Assembly (NCBI RefSeq): GCF_023740735.1
Contig: NZ_JAMRXH010000002.1
Location: 1 to 64,000 of the forward strand
Reading direction: 5' to 3'
Source of the DNA: Nocardia sp. CDC159
GTDB taxonomy: Bacteria > Actinomycetota > Actinomycetes > Mycobacteriales > Mycobacteriaceae
Length of the DNA: 64,000 bases
In this document: positions 1 through 9,053 of the stretch, piece by piece
How positions within the stretch are numbered: position 1 is the first letter of the stretch
How the letters are laid out: every line of letters starts with the position of its first letter
Notes under the pieces: model-generated
What the model saw: the letters and a program-made list of their open reading frames with translations, nothing else
What the model was told of the DNA's origin: nothing
The model's database searches: none
Program-made: the position numbers and the translations under genes

Positions 1-3000
1 GCCGGCAACGCCTTCCGATCCAGTTTTCCGTTCGGCGTGAGCGGCAGCACGTCCAGCACCACGATCGCGTCCGGCACCATATAGCCGGTCAGGAACTCAC
101 CCACCTCGGCACGCAGCGCCACCGGGTCCCGATCCGCCACCACATAACCCACCAGGCGATCACCGATGCGCTCGTCGTGCCGCACCACGGCTGCTGCCTG
201 GCCGACACCCGTGCAGCGCAGCAGGGCCGCCTCGATCTCGCCGAGCTCGATGCGGAACCCGCGCAACTGCACCTGCTGATCGCTACGCCCGGCGTACTCG
301 AGATTCGCCTCGCCGTTGAACCCGGCCCAGCGACCGACATCGCCGGATCGGTACATCCGTGAACCCGGCGCGCCATACGGATTGGCCACGAACCGAGTCG
401 CCGTCAGCGCGGGCCGACCCAGATACCCCCGCGAAAGCTGCTCACCCGCAACATACATCTCACCGGCCACACCCACCGGCGCGGGATGCAACCGAGCATC
501 CAGCACATACGTCTCCAACCCAGGCAACGCACGACCGATCACACTGGCCGTGGCCTCGGTCAGCCCCTCGTCCAGCGCCAGGAACGACACATGCACCGTG
601 GTCTCGGTAATGCCGTACATATTCACCAGACGGGTCTCGGGATGATCGGCCTGCCAGGCCGCCACCCGGCGCAGATCCAGCGCCTCGCCACCGAACACGA
701 TGTGCCGCAACGCGAAATCCGCAGACGCACCGACCTGGTCGGCGGCCAGCAACTGATAGAACGCCGACGGCGTCTGATTCAACACCGTCACCCGCTCCCG
801 AATCAGCAACTCCCGGAACTCCTCCGGCGACCGGGAGGTCGGATAGTCGACCATCACGACCGTGCCGCCATGGGCCAGCCCGCCCCACAGCTCCCACACC
901 GAGAAATCGAAGGCGAACGAGTGGAACATCGTCCAGACATCGGTGTGGTCGAACTCGAAGAACGACCGGGTATTGGTCAGCAGTCGCGCCACGTTCCGAT
1001 GCGTGACACCGACACCCTTGGGCAGGCCGGTGGAGCCGGAGGTGTAGATGACGTAGGCCAGATTGTGCGGCCGCAGCGGCGCGATCCGGTTGGCGTCGGC
1101 CACCGGATCGTCGGCGTATGCGCCGGTTTCGTCCAGCAGCAGCACCGGGATGTCGGTGTCCGGCAGCGATTCCCGCGCCTCGGCGGTGGTGAGAATGCAC
1201 GCGGGAGCGGCATCACCCAGTACGAACTCCAGCCGCTGCCGCGGATAGGTGATATCGATCGGCAGATATCCGGCACCGGCCACCAACGCACCCAACAGCG
1301 CGACCGGCAGCTCCTCGGAACGCGGAACGGCCACCGCCACCAGCGTTTCCGGTCCCACCCCCCGGGCGATGAGCGCCCGCGCCACCCGATTGGCCCGCCG
1401 CTGCAACTCACCGAAGGTGATCGAGGTCGCCCCGGATCGGATCGCGACCGCGTCCGGCCGTTGCGCCGCCTGCGCGGCGACCAGATCCGGCAGCGTCACC
1501 GCCGAAACCGCAGCGCCCGGCGAATTCCATTCGCGCAGCAGCAGTTCCCGCTCACCCGGAGCCAGGACGTCGATGTCGCCAACGACGGCGGTCGCATCGG
1601 CGGCCACCGCGTCGAGTACCCGGCGGAACCGATCGGCGAAGTCCTGCACCGTCGCCTCGTCGAACAGATCGGTGGCATACCCGAACGCCGCCGATATCCC
1701 GAGCGGCACACCGTGCTCGTCGGTCCGCTCGGCCAAGGTCAGCTGCAGGTCGAATTTGGCCAGCGGCAGGGCCATATCGATCCCCGACACCGCCAGGCCC
1801 GGCAGCTCGAGGTGGGTCTGGGCGAGGTTCTGGAAGGTCAGCATCACCTGGAACAGCGGATGCCGCCCCGCCGAACGCACCGGATCCAGCAACTCCACCA
1901 ACCGCTCGAACGGCACATCCGCATGCCCGAACGCCGCCACATCGGAACCACGCACCGCGGCCAGCAGCTCGTCGAACCGCAGCGCCGGATCGACATCGGT
2001 GCGCAGCACGAGCGTATTGACGAACATGCCGATCAGATCGTCGAGTTCGGCCGCGCCACGCCCGGCCACCGGGGTCCCGACGGCGATATCCCGCGTGCCC
2101 GACAGCCGAGCCAGCAGCACCGCCAGCGCCGCGTGGACCACCATGAACAGCGTCGAGTTGTGCTGATGCGCCAGCCGGTTCAAAGCCGTATGCACACCGG
2201 CGTCGATCTCGAAGCCCAGCGTCGCGCCCCGATGGGAGGCCACCGCGGGACGCGGACGATCGGCCGGCAGATCCAACTGCTCCGGCAGCGCCGCCAATTC
2301 ACGCCGCCAGAACTCGATCTGCTGCGACAGCACCGACTCCGGATCATCCTCCGAACCCAGCGTCTCCCGCTGCCACAGCGCGTAATCGGCGTACTGCACC
2401 GGAAGCGGTTGCCACTGCGGCTCGTCTCCGCCCGCGCGGCCGAGATACGCGGTCATCAGATCACGAGTCAGCGGGGCCATCGAAAAACCGTCACCCGCAA
2501 TGTGATGCACCACGCACACCAGCACATGCTCGGTCTCCGACAACCGCAACACCCGCAACCGCACCGGCGGCGCGACCGTCACATCGAAACCGGTCGTCAC
2601 CGCCTCGGCCACCAGGCCGAACACCTCGTCCTCGGTGGCATCGACCACCGGAATCTCCGGCACCGCACGCTCGTCCGAGATCGCCAGCACCAACTGATAA
2701 CCCTCGCCATCGAGCTCGGGATACACGGTGCGCAACACCTCGTGCCGCTCCACCAGATCCCGCACCGCCGCCCGCAGCGCCCCGATATCCATCCGGCCGC
2801 TCAACCGCACGGCGACGGGAATATTGTTCACCGCGCTATCCGGATCGAACCGGTTGAGGAACCACATCCGCTGCTGCGCGTACGACAGCGGGATACGCCC
2901 CGGCCGCGGCATCGGAGCCAGCCGCGGACCGCTCGATCCCGCAAGCTGCTCCAGGCGCTGCGCCAGCGCGGACACCGTCGACGCCTCGAACAGCAGCTGC

Positions 3001-4784
3001 ACCGGCACCCGCAGATCCAGCGCCGACCCGATACGCGCCGCGGCCTGCGCGGCCAGCAGCGAATTGCCGCCCAGCTCGAAGAAGTCGTCGTCCGCGCCCA
3101 CCCGGCCCGGATTCTCCGGAGTACTCGGCACCAGCAGGGCGGCGAACACGTCCGCGACGGTCTCCTCCACCGGCGTGGCGGGCGCACGGAATTCCCGTGC
3201 GGCAAAGGACGGTTCCGGCAACCGCGCCCGATCCAGCTTCCCGATCGGGGTCAGCGGAATCTCGTCGAGCACCACGATCGCCGCCGGAATCATGTAGACC
3301 GGCAGCGATTCCGACAGGAACTCCACCAGCCGACCCGTGTCGACCGCGGTCCCGGCACGCGGGAGCACATAGGCCACCAGCGCCGTCGCACCCGAGGGCA
3401 GCGTCCGGCCCAGCGTGGCGGCGAAGTCGATATCCGGATGCGCGGTCAGCGCGTTGTCGATCTCGCCCAGCTCGATGCGGAAACCGCGCACTTTCACCTG
3501 GAAGTCCGACCGGCCCAGATATTCGATGACCCCGTCGGCCTCGGTGCGCCGCACGAGATCCCCGGTCCGGTACAACCGCGCTCCCGGATTACCGGTATCG
3601 GCCCCGAACGGGCTGGCGACGAAGCGGTCCGCGGTGAGGCTCGGACGGTTCAAATACCCCTGGGCCAGCGCCGGACCGGACAGATACAGCTCACCGACCA
3701 CGCCCGCGGGCACCGGGCGCAGCCGCGAATCCAGGACGAACGCACCGACTCCCGGAATCGGGGTACCGATGGTGATCGGCTCGCCCGGCCGCAACGGGGT
3801 ACTGGCGGTGACCAGGATGGTGGCCTCGGTCGGGCCGTAGATGTTGTAGAACGCCCGGCCGTCGCGGGCCCACCGGTTGACCAGTTCGGGGCCGAACCGG
3901 TCGCCGATGACGGCGACGACCTCGAGGTCGGTCACCCCGGTCGGATCCACCGACTCCAGCGCGCCGGGCGTGATGAGCATGTGCGTGATTCGTTCGCGGC
4001 GTAGCAGATCCGCCAGTTCGAAACCGCCGAACACCCGCGGCGGCGACACCACCAGCGTCGCGCCCGAGGAGAACGCCAGCAGCAACTCCAGCACCGAGAC
4101 ATCGAAATTCGGCGAACAGACATGCAGCACACGCGAATCGCCGCCGACGCCGTACCGCTCCCGCTCGGCGGCCACCAGCGCCCCCAGCCCGGCATGGGTG
4201 ACCACCACGCCCTTGGGACGGCCGGTCGAACCGGAGGTATAGATCACATAGGCCGGATGCCGCTCGTCCAGCGGGCGCGCCCGATCGGTGTAGGAGATCG
4301 GATGCGGCGCCCGGGCCGCGACCCGCTCGGCCACCACCGGATCGTCGAGCTCGAGCCACTCGACGCCGTCGCCCAGGGCGGCGCGATGCGCGGCGGTCGT
4401 CAAACCCAGTACCGCACCGGAATCGGTGACCATATGGGCGATGCGCTCGGCCGGATAGGCCGGATCGACCGGCACATAGGCCGCACCGGTCTTGGCGATC
4501 GCCCACACCGACAGCACCGATTCGATCGACCGGCCGATCCCGATGGCGACGACGTCTCCGGCGCCGATCCCGCGCTCGATCAGCTCCCGGGCCAGCCGCG
4601 ACGAGGACTCGTCGAGCTCCCGATAGGTGAGTTCCCGCTGATCGTCCGGACTTCCCGTCGGATTGAACCGGATGGCGACCGAATCGGCCGCCGATTCCAC
4701 TGCGGCGCTCAGGATCTGCCATAGTCGCGCGGTTCCCGACCGGCGACGCCCTCCCCCTCCGCGCGCGCGGCGACCACTGTTCAT
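1..4784 (-). CDS. Nonribosomal peptide synthetase, A-T-C-A..., 3' end outside window
   Basis: The reading frame is open from an ATG at 4784 (GAGAGGGTGG upstream) to position 1, about 1594 residues, and the C-terminus lies off the window. Domains in order: adenylation A1 (TSGSTG near residue 183), carrier T (DDDFFELGGNSLL near 570), condensation (HHIAGDGFS near 762) and A2 (TSGSTG near 1250, NGKLDR at the window edge). There is no N-terminal condensation domain, so this looks like an initiation subunit that loads the first amino acid. By-eye alignment to GrsA gives pocket DFWNVGMVHK for A2, essentially the threonine code, and DVLLAIIIL for A1, which I cannot assign. It is separated from the 26-61 kb cluster by about 20 kb of unrelated genes, so it is probably a different pathway. 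The regulator just upstream is the likely local controller. Confidence 0.93.
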   Translation of the reverse strand, partial: MNSGRRARGGGGRRRSGTARLWQILSAAVESAADSVAIRFNPTGSPDDQRELTYRELDESSSRLARELIERGIGAGDVVAIGIGRSIESVLSVWAIAKTGAAYVPVDPAYPAERIAHMVTDSGAVLGLTTAAHRAALGDGVEWLELDDPVVAERVAARAPHPISYTDRARPLDERHPAYVIYTSGSTGRPKGVVVTHAGLGALVAAERERYGVGGDSRVLHVCSPNFDVSVLELLLAFSSGATLVVSPPRVFGGFELADLLRRERITHMLITPGALESVDPTGVTDLEVVAVIGDRFGPELVNRWARDGRAFYNIYGPTEATILVTASTPLRPGEPITIGTPIPGVGAFVLDSRLRPVPAGVVGELYLSGPALAQGYLNRPSLTADRFVASPFGADTGNPGARLYRTGDLVRRTEADGVIEYLGRSDFQVKVRGFRIELGEIDNALTAHPDIDFAATLGRTLPSGATALVAYVLPRAGTAVDTGRLVEFLSESLPVYMIPAAIVVLDEIPLTPIGKLDRARLPEPSFAAREFRAPATPVEETVADVFAALLVPSTPENPGRVGADDDFFELGGNSLLAAQAAARIGSALDLRVPVQLLFEASTVSALAQRLEQLAGSSGPRLAPMPRPGRIPLSYAQQRMWFLNRFDPDSAVNNIPVAVRLSGRMDIGALRAAVRDLVERHEVLRTVYPELDGEGYQLVLAISDERAVPEIPVVDATEDEVFGLVAEAVTTGFDVTVAPPVRLRVLRLSETEHVLVCVVHHIAGDGFSMAPLTRDLMTAYLGRAGGDEPQWQPLPVQYADYALWQRETLGSEDDPESVLSQQIEFWRRELAALPEQLDLPADRPRPAVASHRGATLGFEIDAGVHTALNRLAHQHNSTLFMVVHAALAVLLARLSGTRDIAVGTPVAGRGAAELDDLIGMFVNTLVLRTDVDPALRFDELLAAVRGSDVAAFGHADVPFERLVELLDPVRSAGRHPLFQVMLTFQNLAQTHLELPGLAVSGIDMALPLAKFDLQLTLAERTDEHGVPLGISAAFGYATDLFDEATVQDFADRFRRVLDAVAADATAVVGDIDVLAPGERELLLREWNSPGAAVSAVTLPDLVAAQAAQRPDAVAIRSGATSITFGELQRRANRVARALIARGVGPETLVAVAVPRSEELPVALLGALVAGAGYLPIDITYPRQRLEFVLGDAAPACILTTAEARESLPDTDIPVLLLDETGAYADDPVADANRIAPLRPHNLAYVIYTSGSTGLPKGVGVTHRNVARLLTNTRSFFEFDHTDVWTMFHSFAFDFSVWELWGGLAHGGTVVMVDYPTSRSPEEFRELLIRERVTVLNQTPSAFYQLLAADQVGASADFALRHIVFGGEALDLRRVAAWQADHPETRLVNMYGITETTVHVSFLALDEGLTEATASVIGRALPGLETYVLDARLHPAPVGVAGEMYVAGEQLSRGYLGRPALTATRFVANPYGAPGSRMYRSGDVGRWAGFNGEANLEYAGRSDQQVQLRGFRIELGEIEAALLRCTGVGQAAAVVRHDERIGDRLVGYVVADRDPVALRAEVGEFLTGYMVPDAIVVLDVLPLTPNGKLDRKALP

Positions 4785-4866
4785 GCGTGTACTGCCACCC
4801 TCTCAGGCCTGTAACAATTCCCCCCGCGCCCAGACCCTCGAGCTCAACCCCCGATCGTGGCTGCGG

Positions 4867-4908
4867 ATCTCGCGAGATGCCGCGCGGTATGTTCCGATGC
4901 TAATCGGA
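4867..4908. promoter_or_regulatory. Two palindromes upstream of the left NRPS
   Basis: A perfect 12-base palindrome, ATCTCGCGAGAT, lies at 4867-4878. It is followed by TCCGAT-GCTA-ATCGGA (4893-4898 and 4903-4908). Both lie 83-125 bases upstream of the NRPS ATG at 4784, between it and the regulator stop at 4936. They are candidate operator sites; which protein binds is unknown. Confidence 0.4.
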
Positions 4909-4935
4909 CAGTTGATCACTACGCCAATCCGGGGC

Positions 4936-5931
4936 TCACAACCAGCCGCGCCGGATGGCCTGGACGCCCGCCTGAAAGCGCGTGCTCGCACCCAGCCGCT
5001 CCAGCAGGCTGGCCGTCCGGCGCACGACCGTGCGGCGCGACATGCCCAGCCTGCGGGCGATGGTGTCATCGGTCGCGCCGAGGCCCATGAGCGTGAGAAT
5101 GGCCCGGTCGCGCTCGTCCAGCGGCTCACTCGGATTGACCGAGATGGGCGCGGCCAGCGACCACAGCACATCGAAGGTCCGGATGAGCAGATCCAGTGTC
5201 GGGGACGGGCCGATGCGCAAACCCATCGGATCGCCGCGGCGCTCGTCGTGGTGCAGCATGAGGCTGGCCCGCTCACCGTCGGCGATGATGACCTTGATCG
5301 GCGGATCCGGCAGCGTGCGCGCCTGGGCCCCGGCCGCGGTCACGGCCAACGCGTGCCGCAGCCGGTCCGGATCCTGATAGATGGTGTCCTGGTAGAGCAG
5401 CTGATAGCGCACACCCGCCTCGATGCGCGCGGCCTTGAGCTCGAACAGCCGCTCGGCCTTCTCCTCGTCGCAGACGTAGGGACCGCGCTCCACCACCCGG
5501 ATGGTCTTACAGGCGTTGCGCTGCAGGTCCTCGAATTCGGCGACCATTTCCCGGGTTTCGTACATCGGCACGATCGTCCCGTCACCGCGCGCCGAACGCC
5601 GCACCGAGCGGAATGTCTCGCCCAGCCGGGCAGCGGCCTCGTGCATGCGCACCGTCTCGGCCTGCCGACGCCGGGATTCGGCCTCCGACAACGCCTCCGG
5701 TGCGTGCGCGTCCCACACGACGATGCCCTCGTCCTCGATCCGGACCACCGCCTGCAATTCGCACAGGGCCTCCAGGGCGCCCGCGACGGCCTCGGGCGGG
5801 CTCGCCAGATGAGCGGCCAGCTCCGCGAGGCCGGACCTCGGATGCTGCACCAGCGCCGCGTATGTGCGCGCCGCCAGCGATTCGGAATCGAACAGTTCGT
5901 GCAAGCCTGTCAAACCACCAACCCCCGCCAC
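4936..5931 (-). CDS. TrmB/LuxR-type transcriptional regulator
   Basis: 331 residues from a GTG at 5931. The N-terminal 70 residues look like a TrmB-type winged helix (HELFDSESLAARTYAALVQH), the middle is a sensor-like domain, and residues ~270-325 form a LuxR-type helix-turn-helix (LDERDRAILTLMGLGATDDTIARRL, then SRRTVVRRTASLLERLG). Regulators of this layout are common beside actinomycete secondary-metabolite genes, and this one sits immediately upstream of, and codirectional with, the left NRPS, so local control is likely. A CCACGCGTGG palindrome at 5938-5947 lies just before the start and could be an autoregulatory site. No strong ribosome-binding site is visible, so the start is uncertain. 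The ligand is unknown. Confidence 0.8.
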   Translation of the reverse strand: MAGVGGLTGLHELFDSESLAARTYAALVQHPRSGLAELAAHLASPPEAVAGALEALCELQAVVRIEDEGIVVWDAHAPEALSEAESRRRQAETVRMHEAAARLGETFRSVRRSARGDGTIVPMYETREMVAEFEDLQRNACKTIRVVERGPYVCDEEKAERLFELKAARIEAGVRYQLLYQDTIYQDPDRLRHALAVTAAGAQARTLPDPPIKVIIADGERASLMLHHDERRGDPMGLRIGPSPTLDLLIRTFDVLWSLAAPISVNPSEPLDERDRAILTLMGLGATDDTIARRLGMSRRTVVRRTASLLERLGASTRFQAGVQAIRRGWL

Positions 5932-5972
5932 CGTTCACCACGCGTGGGACGCGGCGGATCCGGCGTTCGGCT

Positions 5973-6842
5973 CTAGTCCTGCGGACCCCACTGCTGATGC
6001 AGCAGGACGCCCCGGCTGGCCAGATACGGCGTGGGATCGATCCGGACATCGTTGGCGTCCCAGATCTCCAGGTGCAGATGCGGTCCGGTGGAATTGCCGC
6101 GGTTGCCGACGGTCGCGATCACATCGCCCGCGTTCACCCGCTTGCCGACGTGGGTCAGGATGTCGTTGACGTGCCCGTACACCCCGGTGGTGCCGTCGTC
6201 GTGCTTGACCCGCACCCACAGGCCGAAGCCCGCGGCCGGACCGGCCTCGATGACCGTGCCGCTGGACACCGAGTGAATGGGCTGGCCGAGCGAGTCGGCG
6301 AAGTCCACGCCGTAGTGGAAAGCGCCCCAGCGGGAACCGAATCCGGAGCTGACCGCACCGGCCACCGGGCGCACCGCGGCCGGGGGCGCCGCCTGCTGCT
6401 GCAGATTCTTGATGACCTGCTCGGCCTGGGCGAGCGGGCCCGCGACCTCCGGCGGCAGGTTCTGCAGGCCGAACGGCGCGGCGATCGGTGCGGGCGCGGC
6501 GGCCGGGGTGAGTTCCGGTGCCACCGGGGCGGATTCGGCCACCAGCGCCAGACCCGACTGCTTCGCCTCGGTCTGCTTGGCCTCCTTGATGGGCTCGGAG
6601 GCGACCTCGAGGGTGACCGGATCGGATTCGTTGTCGTTGCCGCCGGGCAGCAGCGGCGCGGCGTGCGCGAGCTGCGAGGCGGTGCCGATCAGCGCACCGG
6701 CCGCCACCGCGGCGCTGGCCGCGAGTTTCATCCGGTCGCCGGTGCGCGCCTGGGACCGGTGCCGGGTCGGCCGTGCGGCCGCACCATCGCCGAGCAGATC
6801 CCAGACTGATACGGAAGTGGAGGTCTCACGGTGGTGCGGCAA
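5973..6842 (-). CDS. Secreted M23-family metallopeptidase
   Basis: 289 residues. The C-terminal half is a LytM/M23 zinc peptidase domain: FHYGVDF near residue 175 supplies the first His/Asp ligands and HLHLE near 256 the last His, with the GNRGNSTGPHLH context typical of active enzymes. It would cleave peptide cross-bridges of the cell wall outside the membrane. A hydrophobic export segment (MKLAASAAVAAGAL...AHA, residues 38-61) precedes an Ala/Pro-rich linker. The start is uncertain: TTG at 6842 has an AGGA six bases upstream, whereas ATG at 6731 begins right at the signal peptide but has no clear ribosome-binding site. It is transcribed divergently from the gene at 7029. It is probably a housekeeping envelope gene unrelated to the NRPS clusters. 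Confidence 0.88.
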   Translation of the reverse strand: MPHHRETSTSVSVWDLLGDGAAARPTRHRSQARTGDRMKLAASAAVAAGALIGTASQLAHAAPLLPGGNDNESDPVTLEVASEPIKEAKQTEAKQSGLALVAESAPVAPELTPAAAPAPIAAPFGLQNLPPEVAGPLAQAEQVIKNLQQQAAPPAAVRPVAGAVSSGFGSRWGAFHYGVDFADSLGQPIHSVSSGTVIEAGPAAGFGLWVRVKHDDGTTGVYGHVNDILTHVGKRVNAGDVIATVGNRGNSTGPHLHLEIWDANDVRIDPTPYLASRGVLLHQQWGPQD

Positions 6843-7028
6843 GGCTCGTCCTAGCGTCGATCACTGGGTGGCCGCCGGATCGAAACTCGCGTTGGGTAAC
6901 GATTCGGCATCTCTTGTGACGGAAACTGTACTCCGTCGTGACCTTTCCGCAACCTTCCGCCCGAAAAGCGCTGCTCGAGACCGGGATCACAGCAGCGCCA
7001 CACCCGTAACACGGGTCAAACTGATGCG

Positions 7029-8075
7029 GTGATCCTCGACGAGCTGCGGACCCCGATCGTGCTGGCCCCCATGGCCGGCGGACCCTCCACCCCCGAACTC
7101 GCGGCGGCGGTCTCCGAGGCAGGCGGCCTCGGATTCCTGGCGGCCGGATATCTCCGCGCCGACGCCCTCGCGGAGCGCATCGCGCGGACGCGCGAGCTGA
7201 CCGCCGCGCCGTTCGGGGTGAACCTCTTCGCACCGGGCGCGCCCACCGCCCCCGACCGCTTCGCCCCCTACCTCGAGCAGGTGGGCCGCCAATTCCCGCT
7301 CGGTGAGCCGAAATTCGACGACGACGATTGGGACGCCAAGCTGGACCGCCTCGCCGCCGATCCGGTGCCGGTGGTGTCGTTCACCTTCGGCTGCCCCGCG
7401 GCTGCCGAGATCCAGCGGCTGCACGCCGCCGGATCGGAGGTGTGGGTGACGGTAACCTCGGTGCCCGAGGCGCGCATCGCGATCGAGGCCGGGGCCGATG
7501 TGCTCGTGGCGCAGGGGGCCGAGGCGGGCGGGCACCGAGCGACCTTCGTGGACCGCCCCGAGGACGACGCCACCGATCCGCTGTCGGTGCTCGCGCTGCT
7601 GCAACTGCTCACCGCCGCGGTGGATCGTCCGATCGTGGCGACCGGCGGCATCGCCACCGGGGCCGCGATCGCGGCGGCGCTGGTGGCGGGCGCGGCGGCC
7701 GCACAGCTGGGCACGGCGTTCCTGCGCTGCCCCGAGGCGGGGACCGCGGCCCTGCACCGCGATGCCCTGCCCATCGAGACCCCGACCATGCTGACCCGCG
7801 CCTTCAGCGGCCGCCGGGCGCGCGGCCTGCGCAACCAGTTCATCCTCGACCACCCCGACGCACCCGTCGCCTACCCCGAAATCCACTACGCCACCAGCCC
7901 GCTGCGCTCGGCGGCCCGGTCCTCCGGCAACGCCGACGCGGTCAACCTCTGGGCTGGCCAGACTCATACCCTGGCGACCGAGGCGCCCGCCGGTCAGCTG
8001 GTGCGCGATCTGTCCGTCGCGGCGAAGGACGCGCTGAACCGGACAACCAGAGCGCCGGGCGTTTTCAGGGCTTGA
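7029..8075 (+). CDS. Nitronate monooxygenase family flavoprotein
   Basis: 348 residues from GTG at 7029; the ATG six bases earlier is followed at once by a stop. A TIM-barrel FMN protein of the NMO/2-nitropropane dioxygenase family: LRTPIVLAPMAGG at the N-terminus, GADVLVAQGAEAGGHRATF (the family GxEAGGH motif with the candidate catalytic His), VATGGIATG and the AAAAQLGTAFLRCPEAG phosphate-binding region. Members oxidise alkyl nitronates to carbonyls plus nitrite, or act on related substrates; the physiological substrate here is unknown. The 3' end overlaps the convergent methyltransferase gene by 11 bases. No ribosome-binding site is obvious. Confidence 0.9.
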   Translation: MILDELRTPIVLAPMAGGPSTPELAAAVSEAGGLGFLAAGYLRADALAERIARTRELTAAPFGVNLFAPGAPTAPDRFAPYLEQVGRQFPLGEPKFDDDDWDAKLDRLAADPVPVVSFTFGCPAAAEIQRLHAAGSEVWVTVTSVPEARIAIEAGADVLVAQGAEAGGHRATFVDRPEDDATDPLSVLALLQLLTAAVDRPIVATGGIATGAAIAAALVAGAAAAQLGTAFLRCPEAGTAALHRDALPIETPTMLTRAFSGRRARGLRNQFILDHPDAPVAYPEIHYATSPLRSAARSSGNADAVNLWAGQTHTLATEAPAGQLVRDLSVAAKDALNRTTRAPGVFRA

Positions 8076-8898
8076 TTCCGACACCCGCCCAATACCAGGC
8101 CGATTCGGCATCGGGTGCGTCGCGGTGGTCGACCTCGTCTACCAGATCGGGCCGCCAGGTGACCACCGGGACCACCCCCGGGTCGACCACTCGCGTTCCG
8201 GCGAAAAGACGTTCGGTCTCGGTACGGCTGCGCGGATAGAAGGTGATCCCGGCCTGTTCGGAGGCCATCACCACATTCTTCATCGCCTTCGGGTCGAAAT
8301 CGGCGGTCGGGTGGGTGATTACGAGACAACTGCCCGACGGCAGCGCGGCCAGTAACTTGGCGAGGATGCCGTGCGGATCGTCCTCGTCACGGAAGTACAT
8401 CAGCACCGCGACCATCATCAGGGCCACCGGACGGTCGAGATCCAGCGTCTGGGCGAGCGCCGGCTCGTTCCGGATCCCGTCCGGATCGTGCAGATCGGCA
8501 TGGATGAACGCGGTCCGGCCCTCCGGTGTTCCGGACATCAGCGCCCGCGCGTGCGCCAGCACGATCGGATCGTTGTCCACGTAGACGACTCGTGCCGCGG
8601 GGTCGAGCTGCTGGGCAACCTCATGGGTGTTACCCGCGGTCGGGATGCCGGTACCGATATCGAGGAACTGGGTGATCCCCAACTCCCGGATCACATAGCG
8701 CACCGCGCGGCCGAGGAAGGCGCGGTTGGCTCGGGCCATCTCGCGAATGGCGGGAATGTGGGCGGCGATGGCATCGCCGAGCGCACGATCGGCCGGGTAA
8801 TTGTCCCGGCCACCGAGCCAATAATCGTAAACCCGGGCCTCGTGCGCGACGGTGGTATCGATCGTGGTCGGTAATCGGGAGGCGGTTTGATCCGACAT
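8065..8898 (-). CDS. SAM-dependent methyltransferase, PF04672 (DUF574) type
   Basis: 277 residues from the ATG at 8898. It resembles the actinomycete-specific PF04672 methyltransferase family: EARVYDYWLGGRDNY near the N-terminus, the SAM-binding FLDIGTGIPTAGNTHEVAQ, then VVYVDNDPIVLAHARAL and ALMMVAVLMYF. The family is very common in Nocardia and Streptomyces, and its substrates are mostly unknown. It is convergent with the nitronate monooxygenase gene (11-base overlap), and an inverted repeat lies 66-89 bases upstream of the start. No link to the NRPS clusters can be shown. Confidence 0.85.
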   Translation of the reverse strand: MSDQTASRLPTTIDTTVAHEARVYDYWLGGRDNYPADRALGDAIAAHIPAIREMARANRAFLGRAVRYVIRELGITQFLDIGTGIPTAGNTHEVAQQLDPAARVVYVDNDPIVLAHARALMSGTPEGRTAFIHADLHDPDGIRNEPALAQTLDLDRPVALMMVAVLMYFRDEDDPHGILAKLLAALPSGSCLVITHPTADFDPKAMKNVVMASEQAGITFYPRSRTETERLFAGTRVVDPGVVPVVTWRPDLVDEVDHRDAPDAESAWYWAGVGIKP

Positions 8899-8963
8899 GG
8901 TGGAGCTCTTTCCTGTCACACGTAGCGTCAGGATAGTCCAGCGAACGCCGGGCACGCGGGGGT

Positions 8964-8987
8964 TCGGACCACGAAATATTGGTCCGA
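8964..8987. promoter_or_regulatory. Inverted repeat upstream of the methyltransferase
   Basis: TCGGACC (8964-8970) and GGTCCGA (8981-8987) are perfect 7-base arms around an AT-rich 10-base spacer. The site lies upstream of the methyltransferase start at 8898 and downstream of the acyl-CoA ligase stop at 9054. It may be an operator for the former or part of a terminator for the latter. Confidence 0.35.
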
Positions 8988-9053
8988 CACCCAGATTTCC
9001 CGAACAGAAATTTCCCAGATCTTGTTATCCGCAAAATGACAGCAAAGCCGGGC

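Noticed and set aside
486..4004. Very long plus-strand open frame of about 1170 residues opposite the left NRPS
   Set aside because: It is Arg/Gln/His-rich with no domains and lies exactly antisense to clear A, T and C domains. High-GC codon bias opens antisense frames. The same applies to 26929-29976, 42908-46645 and other large antisense frames.
6843..7028. Possible ydaO/c-di-AMP riboswitch upstream of the M23 peptidase
   Set aside because: Such riboswitches precede some actinomycete cell-wall hydrolases, but I could not find the conserved core motifs in this 186-base gap.
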